DNA of 18,146 bases from an uncultured Romboutsia sp. (GTDB lineage: Bacteria > Bacillota > Clostridia > Peptostreptococcales > Peptostreptococcaceae). Below, piece by piece: positions 7,529 to 15,640 of this stretch. Below the pieces are notes generated by a model. The model did not search any database, was not told where the DNA came from, and worked only from the letters and a program-made list of their open reading frames with translations. Location of the stretch: positions 1-18,146 of the forward strand of contig CALESE010000120.1 of NCBI GenBank assembly GCA_937907205.1, in the 5' to 3' direction. The number at the start of each line of letters is the position of its first letter. The stretch's first letter is position 1. The translations under genes and the position numbers were made by a program.

Positions 7529-8290
7529 TTAACTTATGTAAGACTTCAATTTTAATAATACTTTTTTTTCGATTCTAGATACCTGTACTTGTGAGATATT
7601 TAAAAGTTCCCCTATTTCGCTTTGGGTTCTATCTTCAAAATATCTAAGCATTATTATCTGTCTTTCTCTTTTTTCTAATCTACCAAGCATCTCTTTTATA
7701 AGTAAATTATCTACTACTTTTTCTTCTTCATTTAAACCTTTCATACTTATTTTATCTATAAGACATATTGGCGAACCTTCCTCTTCATGTATAACACCAT
7801 TTAAATATTCTACTGAAGAATTTGATTCTAGTGCCATTACTAGCTCTTCTTTTTCTATTCCTAATTCATATGCTAATTCTTCAACATTTGGCTCTCTTCC
7901 TAATTTTTTAGTTAATATTTCACTTGTAGTCTTTGCTTTTATTGCTATTTGTTTAAGAGATCTTGATACTTTTACCATACCATCATCCCTTAAATATCTT
8001 TTTATTTCACCTAAAATCATAGGAACTGCATAGGTTGAAAATTTCACATTAAATTTTGGGTCAAATTTGTATATAGACTTTATAAGTCCTATTGACCCTA
8101 ATTGGAATAAATCGTCTCTATCATAACCTATATTTAAAAACTTCGTTACTACACTTCTAACTAAACCTAAATTATTTTCTATTAAAATTTCTTTTGCTAC
8201 TTCATCCCCTTGTTGCACTTTATTAATAAGGTCTAATGTCTCTTCATGGCTAAGCAATGCTTTTTTCTCTTTATTTGCAGTTATCCCCAT
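7529..8290 (-). CDS. sigF: RNA polymerase sporulation sigma factor sigma-F
   Basis: 253 residues, the usual length for sigma-F. Region 2 (about 35-105) includes GYDRDDLFQLGSIGLIKSI, FSTYAVPMILGEIKRYLRDD and the -10-recognising helix. Region 3 spans about 110-165. Region 4 (about 200-250) has the helix-turn-helix RTQSEIGELLNISQVQVSRI. Sigma-F is the first forespore-specific sigma factor and is held inactive by SpoIIAB until SpoIIAA releases it. Position as the third gene after spoIIAA and spoIIAB, 27 nt after the spoIIAB stop, separates it from the closely related sigma-G. ATG at 8290 follows AGAGG. Transcription should come from the sigma-H-type promoter before spoIIAA. Confidence 0.97.
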   Translation of the reverse strand: MGITANKEKKALLSHEETLDLINKVQQGDEVAKEILIENNLGLVRSVVTKFLNIGYDRDDLFQLGSIGLIKSIYKFDPKFNVKFSTYAVPMILGEIKRYLRDDGMVKVSRSLKQIAIKAKTTSEILTKKLGREPNVEELAYELGIEKEELVMALESNSSVEYLNGVIHEEEGSPICLIDKISMKGLNEEEKVVDNLLIKEMLGRLEKRERQIIMLRYFEDRTQSEIGELLNISQVQVSRIEKKVLLKLKSYIS

Positions 8291-8317
8291 AACAAAACCT
8301 CTATTCTTTTTTGGACT

Positions 8318-8746
8318 TTATTTCGGTAAGTTTATTTTTTTTGTCATAACAATTTTAGTCCCATCACCTTTTATTGAACTTACTTCAACATTATCCATAA
8401 AGCTCTCCATAACAGTAAATCCCATACCTGACCTTTCAAGTTCTGGTTTTGATGTATAAAGTGGTTGCATCGCCATTTGGACATCGTCCATTCCATTACC
8501 TCTATCTTCTACTACAACTTTTATTGTATCTTCATTTATCTCACATCTTAAATATACAAGTTTTGATTCGTCTTCATCATACCCATGTATTATAGAATTT
8601 GTAACAGCTTCAGATACTGCTGTTTTAATGTCTGCTAACTCATCTATTGTTGGATCTAATTTCGCTGCAAATGATGCAACTATAACTCTTGCTAAGCTTT
8701 CATTTTCAGATTTGGCAGAAAACTTTACTTCCATTATATTACTCAT
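8318..8746 (-). CDS. spoIIAB: Anti-sigma-F factor and SpoIIAA kinase SpoIIAB
   Basis: 142 residues with a GHKL (histidine-kinase-like) ATPase fold. The N box contains Glu46 and Asn50 (SEAVTNSIIHG), the same numbering as B. subtilis. The G1 box is EDRGNGMDD (80-88), the G2 box is RSGMGFTVM (105-113), and Arg20, a residue used in sigma-F contact, is conserved. SpoIIAB binds and inhibits sigma-F with ATP and phosphorylates SpoIIAA on serine. ATG at 8746 has AGGAGGG at 8 nt; the spoIIAA stop is 13 nt upstream. No key residue is missing. Confidence 0.98.
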   Translation of the reverse strand: MSNIMEVKFSAKSENESLARVIVASFAAKLDPTIDELADIKTAVSEAVTNSIIHGYDEDESKLVYLRCEINEDTIKVVVEDRGNGMDDVQMAMQPLYTSKPELERSGMGFTVMESFMDNVEVSSIKGDGTKIVMTKKINLPK

Positions 8747-8759
8747 AATATATTCCCTC

Positions 8760-9095
8760 CTACAAAGAACTCGCTATTTCTTCATATGTATCACAAACAT
8801 CTATTATTTTATTCATTCCTGATAAATTAAATATTTTCTTAATTCTATCGTTTGCATTTATAATCATTACTTTTCCACCATCATTGGAAATCTTTTTGTA
8901 TCTTCCTATTATTACACCTATACCAGATGAATCCATAAAATTAATATTTCTAAAATTAAATATTATATTTTTTATAGATTTTGACATTAATATATCATCA
9001 ATTTCATCTCTTACTTCATTTGCTATGTGGTGATCTAACTCTGTAACCATAAATTCTATAATTAAATTTTTTTGGTCTAAAGAAACTTTTATCAT
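8760..9095 (-). CDS. spoIIAA: Anti-anti-sigma factor SpoIIAA
   Basis: A 111-residue STAS-domain protein. NFMDSSGIGVIIGRYK contains the phosphorylation site, expected to be Ser57 (Ser58 in B. subtilis). Unphosphorylated SpoIIAA captures SpoIIAB and frees sigma-F in the forespore. SpoIIAB inactivates it by phosphorylation, and the phosphatase SpoIIE (not in this window) reverses that. It heads the spoIIAA-spoIIAB-sigF operon. ATG at 9095 is preceded by AAGGGGGC, an A-to-G variant of the Shine-Dalgarno that can still pair through G-U. A sigma-H-like promoter lies about 40 nt upstream. Confidence 0.97.
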   Translation of the reverse strand: MIKVSLDQKNLIIEFMVTELDHHIANEVRDEIDDILMSKSIKNIIFNFRNINFMDSSGIGVIIGRYKKISNDGGKVMIINANDRIKKIFNLSGMNKIIDVCDTYEEIASSL

Positions 9096-9135
9096 TAGTA
9101 TGCCCCCTTCATTCTACATAGTATTAACTTTTAAT

Positions 9136-9164
9136 AAGTTCTATAATTATATTAAGTATCCTTC
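9136..9164 (-). promoter_or_regulatory. Candidate sigma-H promoter of the spoIIA operon
   Basis: On the minus strand, GAAGGATAC (9156-9164) and ATAGAACTT (9136-9144) are separated by 11 bp. The sigma-H consensus as I recall it is RnAGGAwww, 11-12 bp, RnmGAATww. The match is close, with one mismatch in each element. Sigma-H control of spoIIA is established in B. subtilis, and the position (40 nt before the start codon) fits. Confidence 0.75.
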
Positions 9165-9235
9165 AAAAAAATTTAACTACTTTTGTTTTATTATGTATAC
9201 GAATTATATAAAACAAATAAATTATAACTTATTTA

Positions 9236-9269
9236 CATATAAAAAGAAGGTATATTACTATACCCTCTT
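9236..9269 (-). terminator. Rho-independent terminator after the DEAD-box helicase gene
   Basis: On the minus strand AAGAGGGTATA pairs with TATACCTTCTT (9259-9269 with 9244-9254), 11 bp with one G-U pair and a GTAA loop. TTTTTAT follows. It lies 11 bp after the helicase stop and separates it from spoIIA. Confidence 0.85.
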
Positions 9270-9280
9270 ATCAAATATAA

Positions 9281-10903
9281 TTATTTTTTCTTTCTATTTG
9301 CTTGTTCTATATTTATTTTATTTCCTTTTATTTTTATATTTTTCATTTTTTCTAATACTTTTTTAGCATTTTGTTTTGGTACTTCAACGAAAGTATACTT
9401 ATCATATATATCTATTGTTCCAACTAATTTACCTGGTATTCCAACTTCACCAGCTATAGCACCAACTATATCCTTAGCTTGAACTCTTTGGTTTCTACCA
9501 ACGTTTATAAATAATCTTACCATACCTTCTTTGGCACCTGTATCTCCACCTTTTGAACGTCTTTCTCTACGATCTCTTGGTTTTTCTTCGATTATTTCTT
9601 GTTTTTCTTCACCTAAAGCTAACTTTAATAAAGCAGCAGCTACATCTAATGTACTATAATCTAATTCTGAATCAGCACAGAAACTTTCTACCCATTGTAA
9701 TTGTTTAGTTAAATGACCTGCTTCTAAAACTTCTTTAATTTGATTAAAGAATGCTCCTACTTTCTTTTCTTCGACATCTGCTATTGAAGGAATTCCATGT
9801 TTAACTAATTTAGTTTTAGTATATCTTTCTATATCCCTCATTTTTCTCATATCTTTTCCAAATACGAAACTAAATGATATACCATTTCTACCAGCTCTAC
9901 CAGTTCTACCTATTCTATGTACATAATACTCTTCATCCTGTGGTAAATCGTAGTTAAATACAGCTTCAACATCATCAACATCTATACCTCTAGCTGCAAC
10001 ATCTGTAGCTACTAATATATCTATTGTGCCATTTCTAAATTTGTCCATTACTATATCTCTTTGAGTTTGCTTTAAATCTCCATGAAGAGCATCTGCAAAA
10101 TATCCTCTAGCCTGTAAATCACTTACTAATTCATCTGCACCTTTTTTAGTGTTAGTGAATACTACAGATAATTTAGGATTGTAAACATCTATTAATCTAC
10201 ATAAAACTTCTAGTTTATTAGATGATCTAGTTTCTATATAGTATTGTTTTATATTTGGAACTGTAAGTTCTTTTCTAACTACTTTTATATGAACTGGGTC
10301 TTTTTGATATCTCTTAGTTAATTCTAGTATTCCCTTTGGCATAGTAGCTGAGAAGAATGTTGTTTGTCTTTCTTCTGGAGTTTTGCTTAATATCATTTCT
10401 ATATCTTCTCTAAATCCCATATCTAGCATTTCATCTGCTTCATCTAACATAACCATCTTTACATTATCTAACTTTAATGTTCTACGGTTTATATGGTCTA
10501 TAACACGTCCTGGTGTACCTATTACTACTTGAACTCCACCCTTTAATGATTTTATTTGTCTATCTATTGGTTGTCCACCATAAACAGGTAAAGTTTTTAT
10601 TCCGTGCATATATTTACCTATTTTTCTTATTTCAGAAGAAACTTGTATTGCAAGTTCTCTTGTTGGACAAAGTACTACTGCTTGTAGACTTTTATCCTCT
10701 GGATTAATCATTTCTAATAATGGTATACTAAATGCGGCTGTTTTTCCCGTTCCTGTTTGAGCTTGTCCTATGACATCTTTACCTGATAATATTACAGGTA
10801 TAGATTGAGCTTGGATTGGAGATGGTTCTTCAAATCCCATCTCTAATACAGCTCTTTTTATATCGTCGTTTATTTGTAAATCTTCAAATTTCATTATATT
10901 CAT
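9281..10903 (-). CDS. DEAD-box ATP-dependent RNA helicase with DbpA-type RNA-binding domain
   Basis: 540 residues with every helicase motif visible: Q motif (EEPSPIQAQ), Walker A AQTGTGKT (48-55), PTRELA (80-85), TPGR (130-133), DEAD (154-157), SAT (185-187), ARGID and HRIGRTGR (329-336). A charged linker (RDRRERRSKGGD) leads to a C-terminal DbpA-like RNA-binding fold from about residue 462, containing RLFINVGRNQ and TFVEVP. This layout is that of DeaD/CsdA, CshA and YxiN proteins, which remodel RNA in ribosome assembly, mRNA decay or cold adaptation. I cannot say which of these subtypes it is, so no symbol is given. The ATG at 10903 is preferred to the one 9 nt downstream because AAAGGAAA is properly spaced from it. 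It has its own promoter and terminator. Confidence 0.96.
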   Translation of the reverse strand: MNIMKFEDLQINDDIKRAVLEMGFEEPSPIQAQSIPVILSGKDVIGQAQTGTGKTAAFSIPLLEMINPEDKSLQAVVLCPTRELAIQVSSEIRKIGKYMHGIKTLPVYGGQPIDRQIKSLKGGVQVVIGTPGRVIDHINRRTLKLDNVKMVMLDEADEMLDMGFREDIEMILSKTPEERQTTFFSATMPKGILELTKRYQKDPVHIKVVRKELTVPNIKQYYIETRSSNKLEVLCRLIDVYNPKLSVVFTNTKKGADELVSDLQARGYFADALHGDLKQTQRDIVMDKFRNGTIDILVATDVAARGIDVDDVEAVFNYDLPQDEEYYVHRIGRTGRAGRNGISFSFVFGKDMRKMRDIERYTKTKLVKHGIPSIADVEEKKVGAFFNQIKEVLEAGHLTKQLQWVESFCADSELDYSTLDVAAALLKLALGEEKQEIIEEKPRDRRERRSKGGDTGAKEGMVRLFINVGRNQRVQAKDIVGAIAGEVGIPGKLVGTIDIYDKYTFVEVPKQNAKKVLEKMKNIKIKGNKINIEQANRKKK

Positions 10904-10945
10904 ATAATATTTCCTTTCCGTTATCTATATTATCTCGATTTATTT

Positions 10946-10974
10946 ATTATATAGTTATTTCAAATATTATGCAA
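10946..10974 (-). promoter_or_regulatory. Candidate sigma-A promoter of the helicase gene
   Basis: On the minus strand TTGCAT (10969-10974) and a perfect TATAAT (10946-10951) are separated by 17 bp. The start codon is about 43 nt downstream, so the leader is short. Confidence 0.75.
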
Positions 10975-11037
10975 TTATTATTTTAACCGCCACACTTATA
11001 TAATATTCATGACGATATAAACATAGCTTATATGTTA

Positions 11038-11985
11038 TTATCCAATATACATAAGGTATAAAACACCTATATATGTGAAATATGTAACTAACATCATTAA
11101 GCCTTGCCATCTATACAGTTTTTTATTTTTAATAGTTGGTAATATTAGCATAAGAAGTAAAAGTATCATAAAAGGGAAATCCACTTTAATAGTTTGAGAT
11201 AATATAGGTATACTATTTGGTATAGAAGATATTCCTATAACAGATACTATATTTAAAATATTTGCCCCCAATATATTACCTACCGATATAGCATGATGTT
11301 TCTTTCTTATTGCAGCTATAGAAGATACTAGTTCTGGAAGTGAAGTTCCTAACGCTATTACAGTAAGGCTTATTACTGCTTGAGGTATTCCTACTGATTC
11401 AGCTATTATTGCACCATTGTCTACTAACAACCTAGAGCCTAAAACCATCATCACTAAACCTACTACAAAAACTACTAAAACTTTTATCCACTCTGATATA
11501 CTGGATTTTGATTTACTTTTTCTTGAATTCATATTATCATTTGCTACACTTTTGTAATTGGTATACATGTATATTGAAAACATTAATAGTAATATTATTC
11601 CATCTAATCTAGTTATCTTTCCATCAAATCCTAATATTAATAATAATATTACTGAAATTATTAATAGAGTTGATTTAGATAAAAACATATTCTTGTCTAC
11701 TTTAAATGGACTTATAAATGCAACTAAACCTAAAACTAATCCAGTATTACATATTATCGATCCTACAGCATTACCTAAGCTCATAGTCGTATGTCCATCT
11801 ATAGATGCAAATGTTGATACAGTAAGTTCAGGTAATGTTGTTGCAAAACTTACTATAGTTGCCCCTAATATCATCTCCGAAATATTAGCTTTCTTTCCTA
11901 TATCAACTGCACAATCAATAAATATGTCTGCTCCTTTTGTTATTAAAATAAAACCAACTAAAAATAATAATATTGTTATAAACAT
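11038..11985 (-). CDS. CaCA-family Ca2+/Na+ antiporter (YrbG type)
   Basis: A 315-residue membrane protein with about ten hydrophobic segments in two homologous halves. Each half carries an alpha repeat with its ion-coordinating acidic motif: GATIVSFATTLPELTVS (about residues 42-58) and LTVIALGTSLPELVSS in the second half. GNAVGSIICNTG and GNILGANILNIV are the matching second parts of the repeats. A hydrophilic, Ser/Lys-rich loop (about 145-165) links the halves. It is expected to exchange Ca2+ for Na+ across the cytoplasmic membrane, but the ion cannot be proven from sequence. ATG at 11985 follows AAGGGGGG, the same G-rich ribosome site variant seen at spoIIAA. It is divergent from pflB; no functional link is evident. 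Confidence 0.93.
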   Translation of the reverse strand: MFITILLFLVGFILITKGADIFIDCAVDIGKKANISEMILGATIVSFATTLPELTVSTFASIDGHTTMSLGNAVGSIICNTGLVLGLVAFISPFKVDKNMFLSKSTLLIISVILLLILGFDGKITRLDGIILLLMFSIYMYTNYKSVANDNMNSRKSKSKSSISEWIKVLVVFVVGLVMMVLGSRLLVDNGAIIAESVGIPQAVISLTVIALGTSLPELVSSIAAIRKKHHAISVGNILGANILNIVSVIGISSIPNSIPILSQTIKVDFPFMILLLLMLILPTIKNKKLYRWQGLMMLVTYFTYIGVLYLMYIG

Positions 11986-12307
11986 AAAATCCCCCCTTAT
12001 CTATAAAATAAATATTCAATACTTGTACATATTATGTTATTAATTAAAATATTTAATAAAATCCAATAATTCTATAATTTATATGTTTAAATAAAAGTTT
12101 TCCTGGGTATGTAAAAAGTAAATTAAATATTTCAATAAAGATTCATACATTGAAAAAAATAATTTTTTAACAATCCCAAATCAAATTGTATACAAAATAC
12201 TAATATTATGATATGATTATATTGTTAAAAAACATCTAGCTAGATTTTAAAATCATTATAAAACTTATAAAAATTTAAACCTGAATTTAACTAAGGAGGC
12301 TATCAAT
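11986..12307. promoter_or_regulatory. Divergent intergenic region between antiporter gene and pflB
   Basis: 322 bp, very AT-rich, with no gene. It should hold promoters for both directions. For pflB I see an extended -10 (TGaTATGAT, 12209-12217) and an AAGGAGG ribosome site at 12293-12299. Dyads here are an inverted pair TTTTTTAACAAT (12163-12174) and ATTGTTAAAAAA (12221-12232), the palindrome TTGTATACAA (12186-12195) and the palindrome ATCTAGCTAGAT (12234-12245) in the expected leader. No clear promoter for the antiporter could be chosen. Confidence 0.6.
12186..12217 (+). promoter_or_regulatory. Candidate pflB promoter overlapping palindrome TTGTATACAA
   Basis: TATGAT at 12212-12217 preceded by TG at 12209-12210 forms an extended -10. 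TTGTAT (12186-12191) lies 20 bp upstream, too far for a standard -35, and is half of the palindrome TTGTATACAA. The start codon lies about 90 nt downstream. Pattern-based and tentative. Confidence 0.4.
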
Positions 12308-14539
12308 ATGAATGCATGGCAAGGATTCAAAGAAGGTAGATGGACTAAAGAAATAGATGTTCGAGGGTTCATCCAAGATAACTACACTCCATATGAAGGA
12401 GATGACTCTTTCTTAACTGGTGCTACAGAAAACACTAAAAAACTATGGGAACAAGTTATGGTTTTATTCAAAAAAGAAAGAGATAATGGTGGTACTTTAG
12501 ACGTTGATACTAAAACTGTATCTGCAATAGATGCTTACGCTCCAGGATATATAGATAAAAACTTAGAAACAATAGTTGGTTTACAAACTGATGCTCCATT
12601 AAAAAGAGCTATAATGCCTGAAGGTGGAATAAGAATGGTTGAATCAGCTTGTAAAGCATACGGATTCGAATGTGATCCACAAGTAAGTGAAATATTCACT
12701 AAATATAGAAAAACTCACAACCAAGGAGTATTCGATGCTTATACTTCTGAAATGAGAGCTGCTAGAAAATCTGGTATAATAACAGGTCTTCCAGATGCTT
12801 ACGGAAGAGGTAGAATCATAGGAGACTACAGAAGAGTTGCTCTATACGGTGTTGATAGATTAATAGAAGATAAAATATCTCAAAAAGATTCTTTAGAAGT
12901 TTCTTGTATGGATGAAGCTACTATAAGATTAAGAGAAGAAATATCTGATCAAATAAAAGCTTTAGAAGCTTTAAAGAGAATGGCTAATTCTTACGGATTT
13001 GATATATCAGGTCCTGCTACTAACTCAAGAGAAGCTGTACAATGGTTATACTTTGCTTACTTAGCAGCTATAAAAGATCAAAATGGTGCTGCAATGAGTA
13101 TAGGTAGAACTTCTACTTTCTTAGATATATACTTCGAAAGAGATTTAGCTGCTGGAACTATAACTGAAGAGGAAGTTCAAGAATTAATGGACCACTTCGT
13201 AATGAAGTTAAGAATGGTTAAGTTCTTAAGAACTCCTGATTACAATGATTTATTCTCTGGAGACCCAACTTGGGTAACTGAATCAATCGGTGGTATGGGA
13301 ATAGATGGTAGAAGATTAGTAACTAAAAACTCATTCAGAGTTTTAAATACTCTTTACACTCTAGGACCATCTCCAGAACCAAACTTAACAGTATTATGGT
13401 CAAACAACTTCCCTCAAGGATTCAAAGATTTCTGTTCTAAAGTATCTATAGATACAAGTTCAGTTCAATACGAAAATGACGATTTAATGAGACCATACTG
13501 GGGAGATGACTACGGTATAGCTTGTTGTGTATCTGCAATGAAAATAGGTAAGCAAATGCAGTTCTTCGGAGCTAGAGTTAACTTAGCTAAGACATTATTA
13601 TACGCAATAAACGGTGGAGTTGATGAAAAATCATTAGCTCAAGTTGGACCAAGATTTGAGCCAATAACTTCAGAATACTTAGATTATGATGAAGTAATTA
13701 AGAGATTTGAACCATTCACTGATTGGTTAGCAAACTTATATGTAAATACATTAAATGTAATCCACTACATGCATGATAAGTACTCTTATGAAGCATTAGA
13801 AATGGCTTTACATGATAGAGATGTATTTAGAACTATGGCTTGTGGTATAGCAGGACTTTCAGTATGTGCTGATTCATTATCTGCTATAAAATACGCTAAG
13901 GTTAAAACTATAAGAAATGAACAAGGTATAGCTGTTGACTTTGAAATAGAAGGAGACTATCCAAAATACGGAAATAACGATGATAGAGCTGATGAAATAG
14001 CTGTATATTTAGTTGAATCTATGATGAACAAAATAAGAAAGAACAAAACTTACAGAGATTCAGTTCATACTCAATCTGTACTTACTATAACTTCAAATGT
14101 TGTTTATGGTAAGAAAACTGGTAACACTCCATGTGGTAGAAAAGCTGGTGCTCCATTTGCTCCAGGAGCTAATCCAATGCACGGAAGAGATACTAACGGA
14201 GCTTTAGCTTCATTAGCATCAGTTGCTAAATTACCATATGAACATTCTCAAGATGGTATATCTAATACTTTCTCTATAGTACCTGGTGCTTTAGGAAAAG
14301 ACATGAATGAAAGAGTTAGAAACTTATCAGCTATGATGGATGGATACTTCGGAGATGGAGCTCATCACTTAAACGTTAACGTATTTGATAGAGCTACTTT
14401 AGAAGATGCTATGGAACATCCAGAAGAATATCCTCAATTAACTATAAGAGTTTCAGGATATGCTGTTAACTTTATAAAATTAACAAGAGAACAACAATTA
14501 GATGTTATAAATAGAACATTCCACGGAAAAATGTGCTAA
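12308..14539 (+). CDS. pflB: Pyruvate formate-lyase (formate C-acetyltransferase)
   Basis: A 743-residue glycyl-radical enzyme that converts pyruvate and CoA to acetyl-CoA and formate in the anaerobic cytoplasm. The adjacent active-site cysteines Cys406-Cys407 (GIACCVSAMKIGKQMQFFGA) separate true PFL from other glycyl-radical enzymes, which have one such cysteine. The radical site is Gly717 in RVSGYAVNF, 26 residues from the end, exactly as in E. coli PflB (Gly734 of 760). ATG at 12308 follows AAGGAGG. The gene uses many C-ending codons for Tyr, Phe and Asn (TAC, TTC, AAC), which are rarer in its neighbours and suggest high expression. A strong terminator follows, so the activase downstream appears to be separately transcribed. 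Confidence 0.98.
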   Translation: MNAWQGFKEGRWTKEIDVRGFIQDNYTPYEGDDSFLTGATENTKKLWEQVMVLFKKERDNGGTLDVDTKTVSAIDAYAPGYIDKNLETIVGLQTDAPLKRAIMPEGGIRMVESACKAYGFECDPQVSEIFTKYRKTHNQGVFDAYTSEMRAARKSGIITGLPDAYGRGRIIGDYRRVALYGVDRLIEDKISQKDSLEVSCMDEATIRLREEISDQIKALEALKRMANSYGFDISGPATNSREAVQWLYFAYLAAIKDQNGAAMSIGRTSTFLDIYFERDLAAGTITEEEVQELMDHFVMKLRMVKFLRTPDYNDLFSGDPTWVTESIGGMGIDGRRLVTKNSFRVLNTLYTLGPSPEPNLTVLWSNNFPQGFKDFCSKVSIDTSSVQYENDDLMRPYWGDDYGIACCVSAMKIGKQMQFFGARVNLAKTLLYAINGGVDEKSLAQVGPRFEPITSEYLDYDEVIKRFEPFTDWLANLYVNTLNVIHYMHDKYSYEALEMALHDRDVFRTMACGIAGLSVCADSLSAIKYAKVKTIRNEQGIAVDFEIEGDYPKYGNNDDRADEIAVYLVESMMNKIRKNKTYRDSVHTQSVLTITSNVVYGKKTGNTPCGRKAGAPFAPGANPMHGRDTNGALASLASVAKLPYEHSQDGISNTFSIVPGALGKDMNERVRNLSAMMDGYFGDGAHHLNVNVFDRATLEDAMEHPEEYPQLTIRVSGYAVNFIKLTREQQLDVINRTFHGKMC

Positions 14540-14597
14540 TTGTAACAAGTAAAATTTAAGCCAGACAATTTAATCAGTCAAAGTATATTTATTTTTC

Positions 14598-14632
14598 AGA
14601 GTGTAAGTCTCATCAACTTACACTCTTTTTTT
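14598..14632 (+). terminator. Rho-independent terminator of pflB
   Basis: A 10-bp perfect stem GAGTGTAAGT/ACTTACACTC (14599-14608 with 14616-14625) with a 7-nt loop is followed by seven T. The stem is GC-richer than its surroundings. It lies about 60 bp after the pflB stop. Confidence 0.9.
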
Positions 14633-14857
14633 ATACTATTAACCTATTATCCCACTTTATTCATTATATTATTTTGTAATTTTATGCTTAATCAGTGTAT
14701 TTTAGGAAATATATAATAATATTACAAGGTATTTATTTTGTATGTATAATATAGACTTTACTAAAGAAATATCATATAATTATCTTATAAAGCATTTTGT
14801 ATACAATATATTATATTTAATATAAATTCTAAAAATCGGACTTATGAGGTGAACATT
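14633..14857 (+). promoter_or_regulatory. pflA upstream region with candidate promoters and TTGTATACAA palindrome
   Basis: The pflB-pflA gap is 318 bp in all; this is the part after the terminator. No gene is visible. Candidate promoters are TTACAA-17-TATAAT (14722-14727 and 14745-14750) and TTGTAT-18-TATAAA (14797-14802 and 14821-14826). The second -35 is half of the palindrome TTGTATACAA at 14797-14806, which is identical to the one upstream of pflB. Which promoter is real cannot be decided by eye. Confidence 0.45.
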
Positions 14858-15595
14858 ATGGTTAAAGGAAGAATTCATTCAATAGAAACATTTGGTACAG
14901 TAGACGGACCTGGTATAAGATATATATTATTTTTACAAGGATGTCCATTAAGATGTAAATACTGTCATAATAGAGATACTTGGGATACTAAAGGTGGTAA
15001 AGAATACACTACAGATGAAATAATAGCTGATGCTAAAAAATACTCTTCTTACATGAAATTCTCAGGTGGAGGTATAACTGCATCTGGTGGTGAAGCTACT
15101 CTTCAACCAGAATTCTTAACTGAGTTATTTGATAAAGCTAAAAAGAATAACATACACACTTGTTTAGATACTTCAGGATTTGTAAATATAGATACAATTG
15201 ATCCAGTACTTGATAATACTGATTTAGTTTTACTCGATTTAAAACATATGATAGATGAAGAATCTAAAGATTTAACTGGTGTAAGTATAGAAAAATCACT
15301 TAAATTAGCTAAACACTTAGATAAAAGAAATATACCTGTTTGGATAAGACACGTACTTGTTCCTGGAGTTACAGATACTAAAGAAAACTTAGAAGCTTTA
15401 GGTAAATTTGTAGCTACTCTTAATAATGTTGAAAGATTTGAATTATTACCTTACCATACTATAGGTATTCATAAATGGGAAAGCATGGGATTAGATTATC
15501 AATTAAAAGGAATTGAAGATGCAACTAGTGAAGACGTTGAAAGAGCTACTGAAATAGTTGAACAATTTGGGGCTAAAGTATTTAAAAAAAATTAA
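14858..15595 (+). CDS. pflA: Pyruvate formate-lyase activating enzyme (radical SAM)
   Basis: A 245-residue radical SAM protein. The cluster motif is Cys29-x3-Cys33-x2-Cys36 (QGCPLRCKYCHNRDTW), and the N-terminal GRIHSIETFGTVDGPGIR matches PFL activases closely. A GGE-type motif (SGGEATLQPEF) helps bind S-adenosylmethionine. The enzyme uses a 4Fe-4S cluster and SAM to abstract hydrogen from the PflB glycine. I choose ATG at 14858: GAGGTG lies 6 nt upstream, whereas the in-frame GTG at 14849 is itself part of that ribosome site. With this start the cysteines fall at 29/33/36, as in E. coli PflA. The gene follows pflB but has a terminator and about 225 bp between, so it probably has its own promoter. 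Confidence 0.97.
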   Translation: MVKGRIHSIETFGTVDGPGIRYILFLQGCPLRCKYCHNRDTWDTKGGKEYTTDEIIADAKKYSSYMKFSGGGITASGGEATLQPEFLTELFDKAKKNNIHTCLDTSGFVNIDTIDPVLDNTDLVLLDLKHMIDEESKDLTGVSIEKSLKLAKHLDKRNIPVWIRHVLVPGVTDTKENLEALGKFVATLNNVERFELLPYHTIGIHKWESMGLDYQLKGIEDATSEDVERATEIVEQFGAKVFKKN

Positions 15596-15609
15596 TTTAG
15601 TATAAACTA

Positions 15610-15640
15610 AAAGAGGATATTTCAAATATCCTCTTTTTTA
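15610..15640. terminator. Terminator between convergent pflA and thiI
   Basis: AAAGAGGATATTT (15610-15622) pairs with AAATATCCTCTTT (15624-15636); in practice a stem of about 11 bp with a short loop. Seven T follow the GC-rich part on the plus strand. The minus-strand tract is weaker (TTTTAGTTTA) but may serve thiI. Confidence 0.85.

Noticed and set aside
9100..9366. 88-codon plus-strand frame between spoIIAA and the helicase
   Set aside because: It runs antisense through the spoIIA promoter, the helicase terminator and the helicase 3' end, and its Tyr/Phe/Leu-rich product reflects AT-rich DNA.
11010..11037. Hairpin AACATA/TATGTT after the antiporter gene as a terminator
   Set aside because: Only six weak pairs and no clean T tract; read-through into the helicase gene is possible.
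11558..12043. 161-codon plus-strand open frame opposite the antiporter
   Set aside because: It is antisense to a clearly recognisable CaCA antiporter and has no family signature.
12130..12155. 7-bp dyad TTTCAAT/ATTGAAA upstream of pflB
   Set aside because: Short arms and AT-rich context make it likely by chance; no known factor matches.
12234..12245. Palindrome ATCTAGCTAGAT in the pflB leader
   Set aside because: Several 12-bp palindromes are expected by chance in this length, and it has no second copy near pflA.
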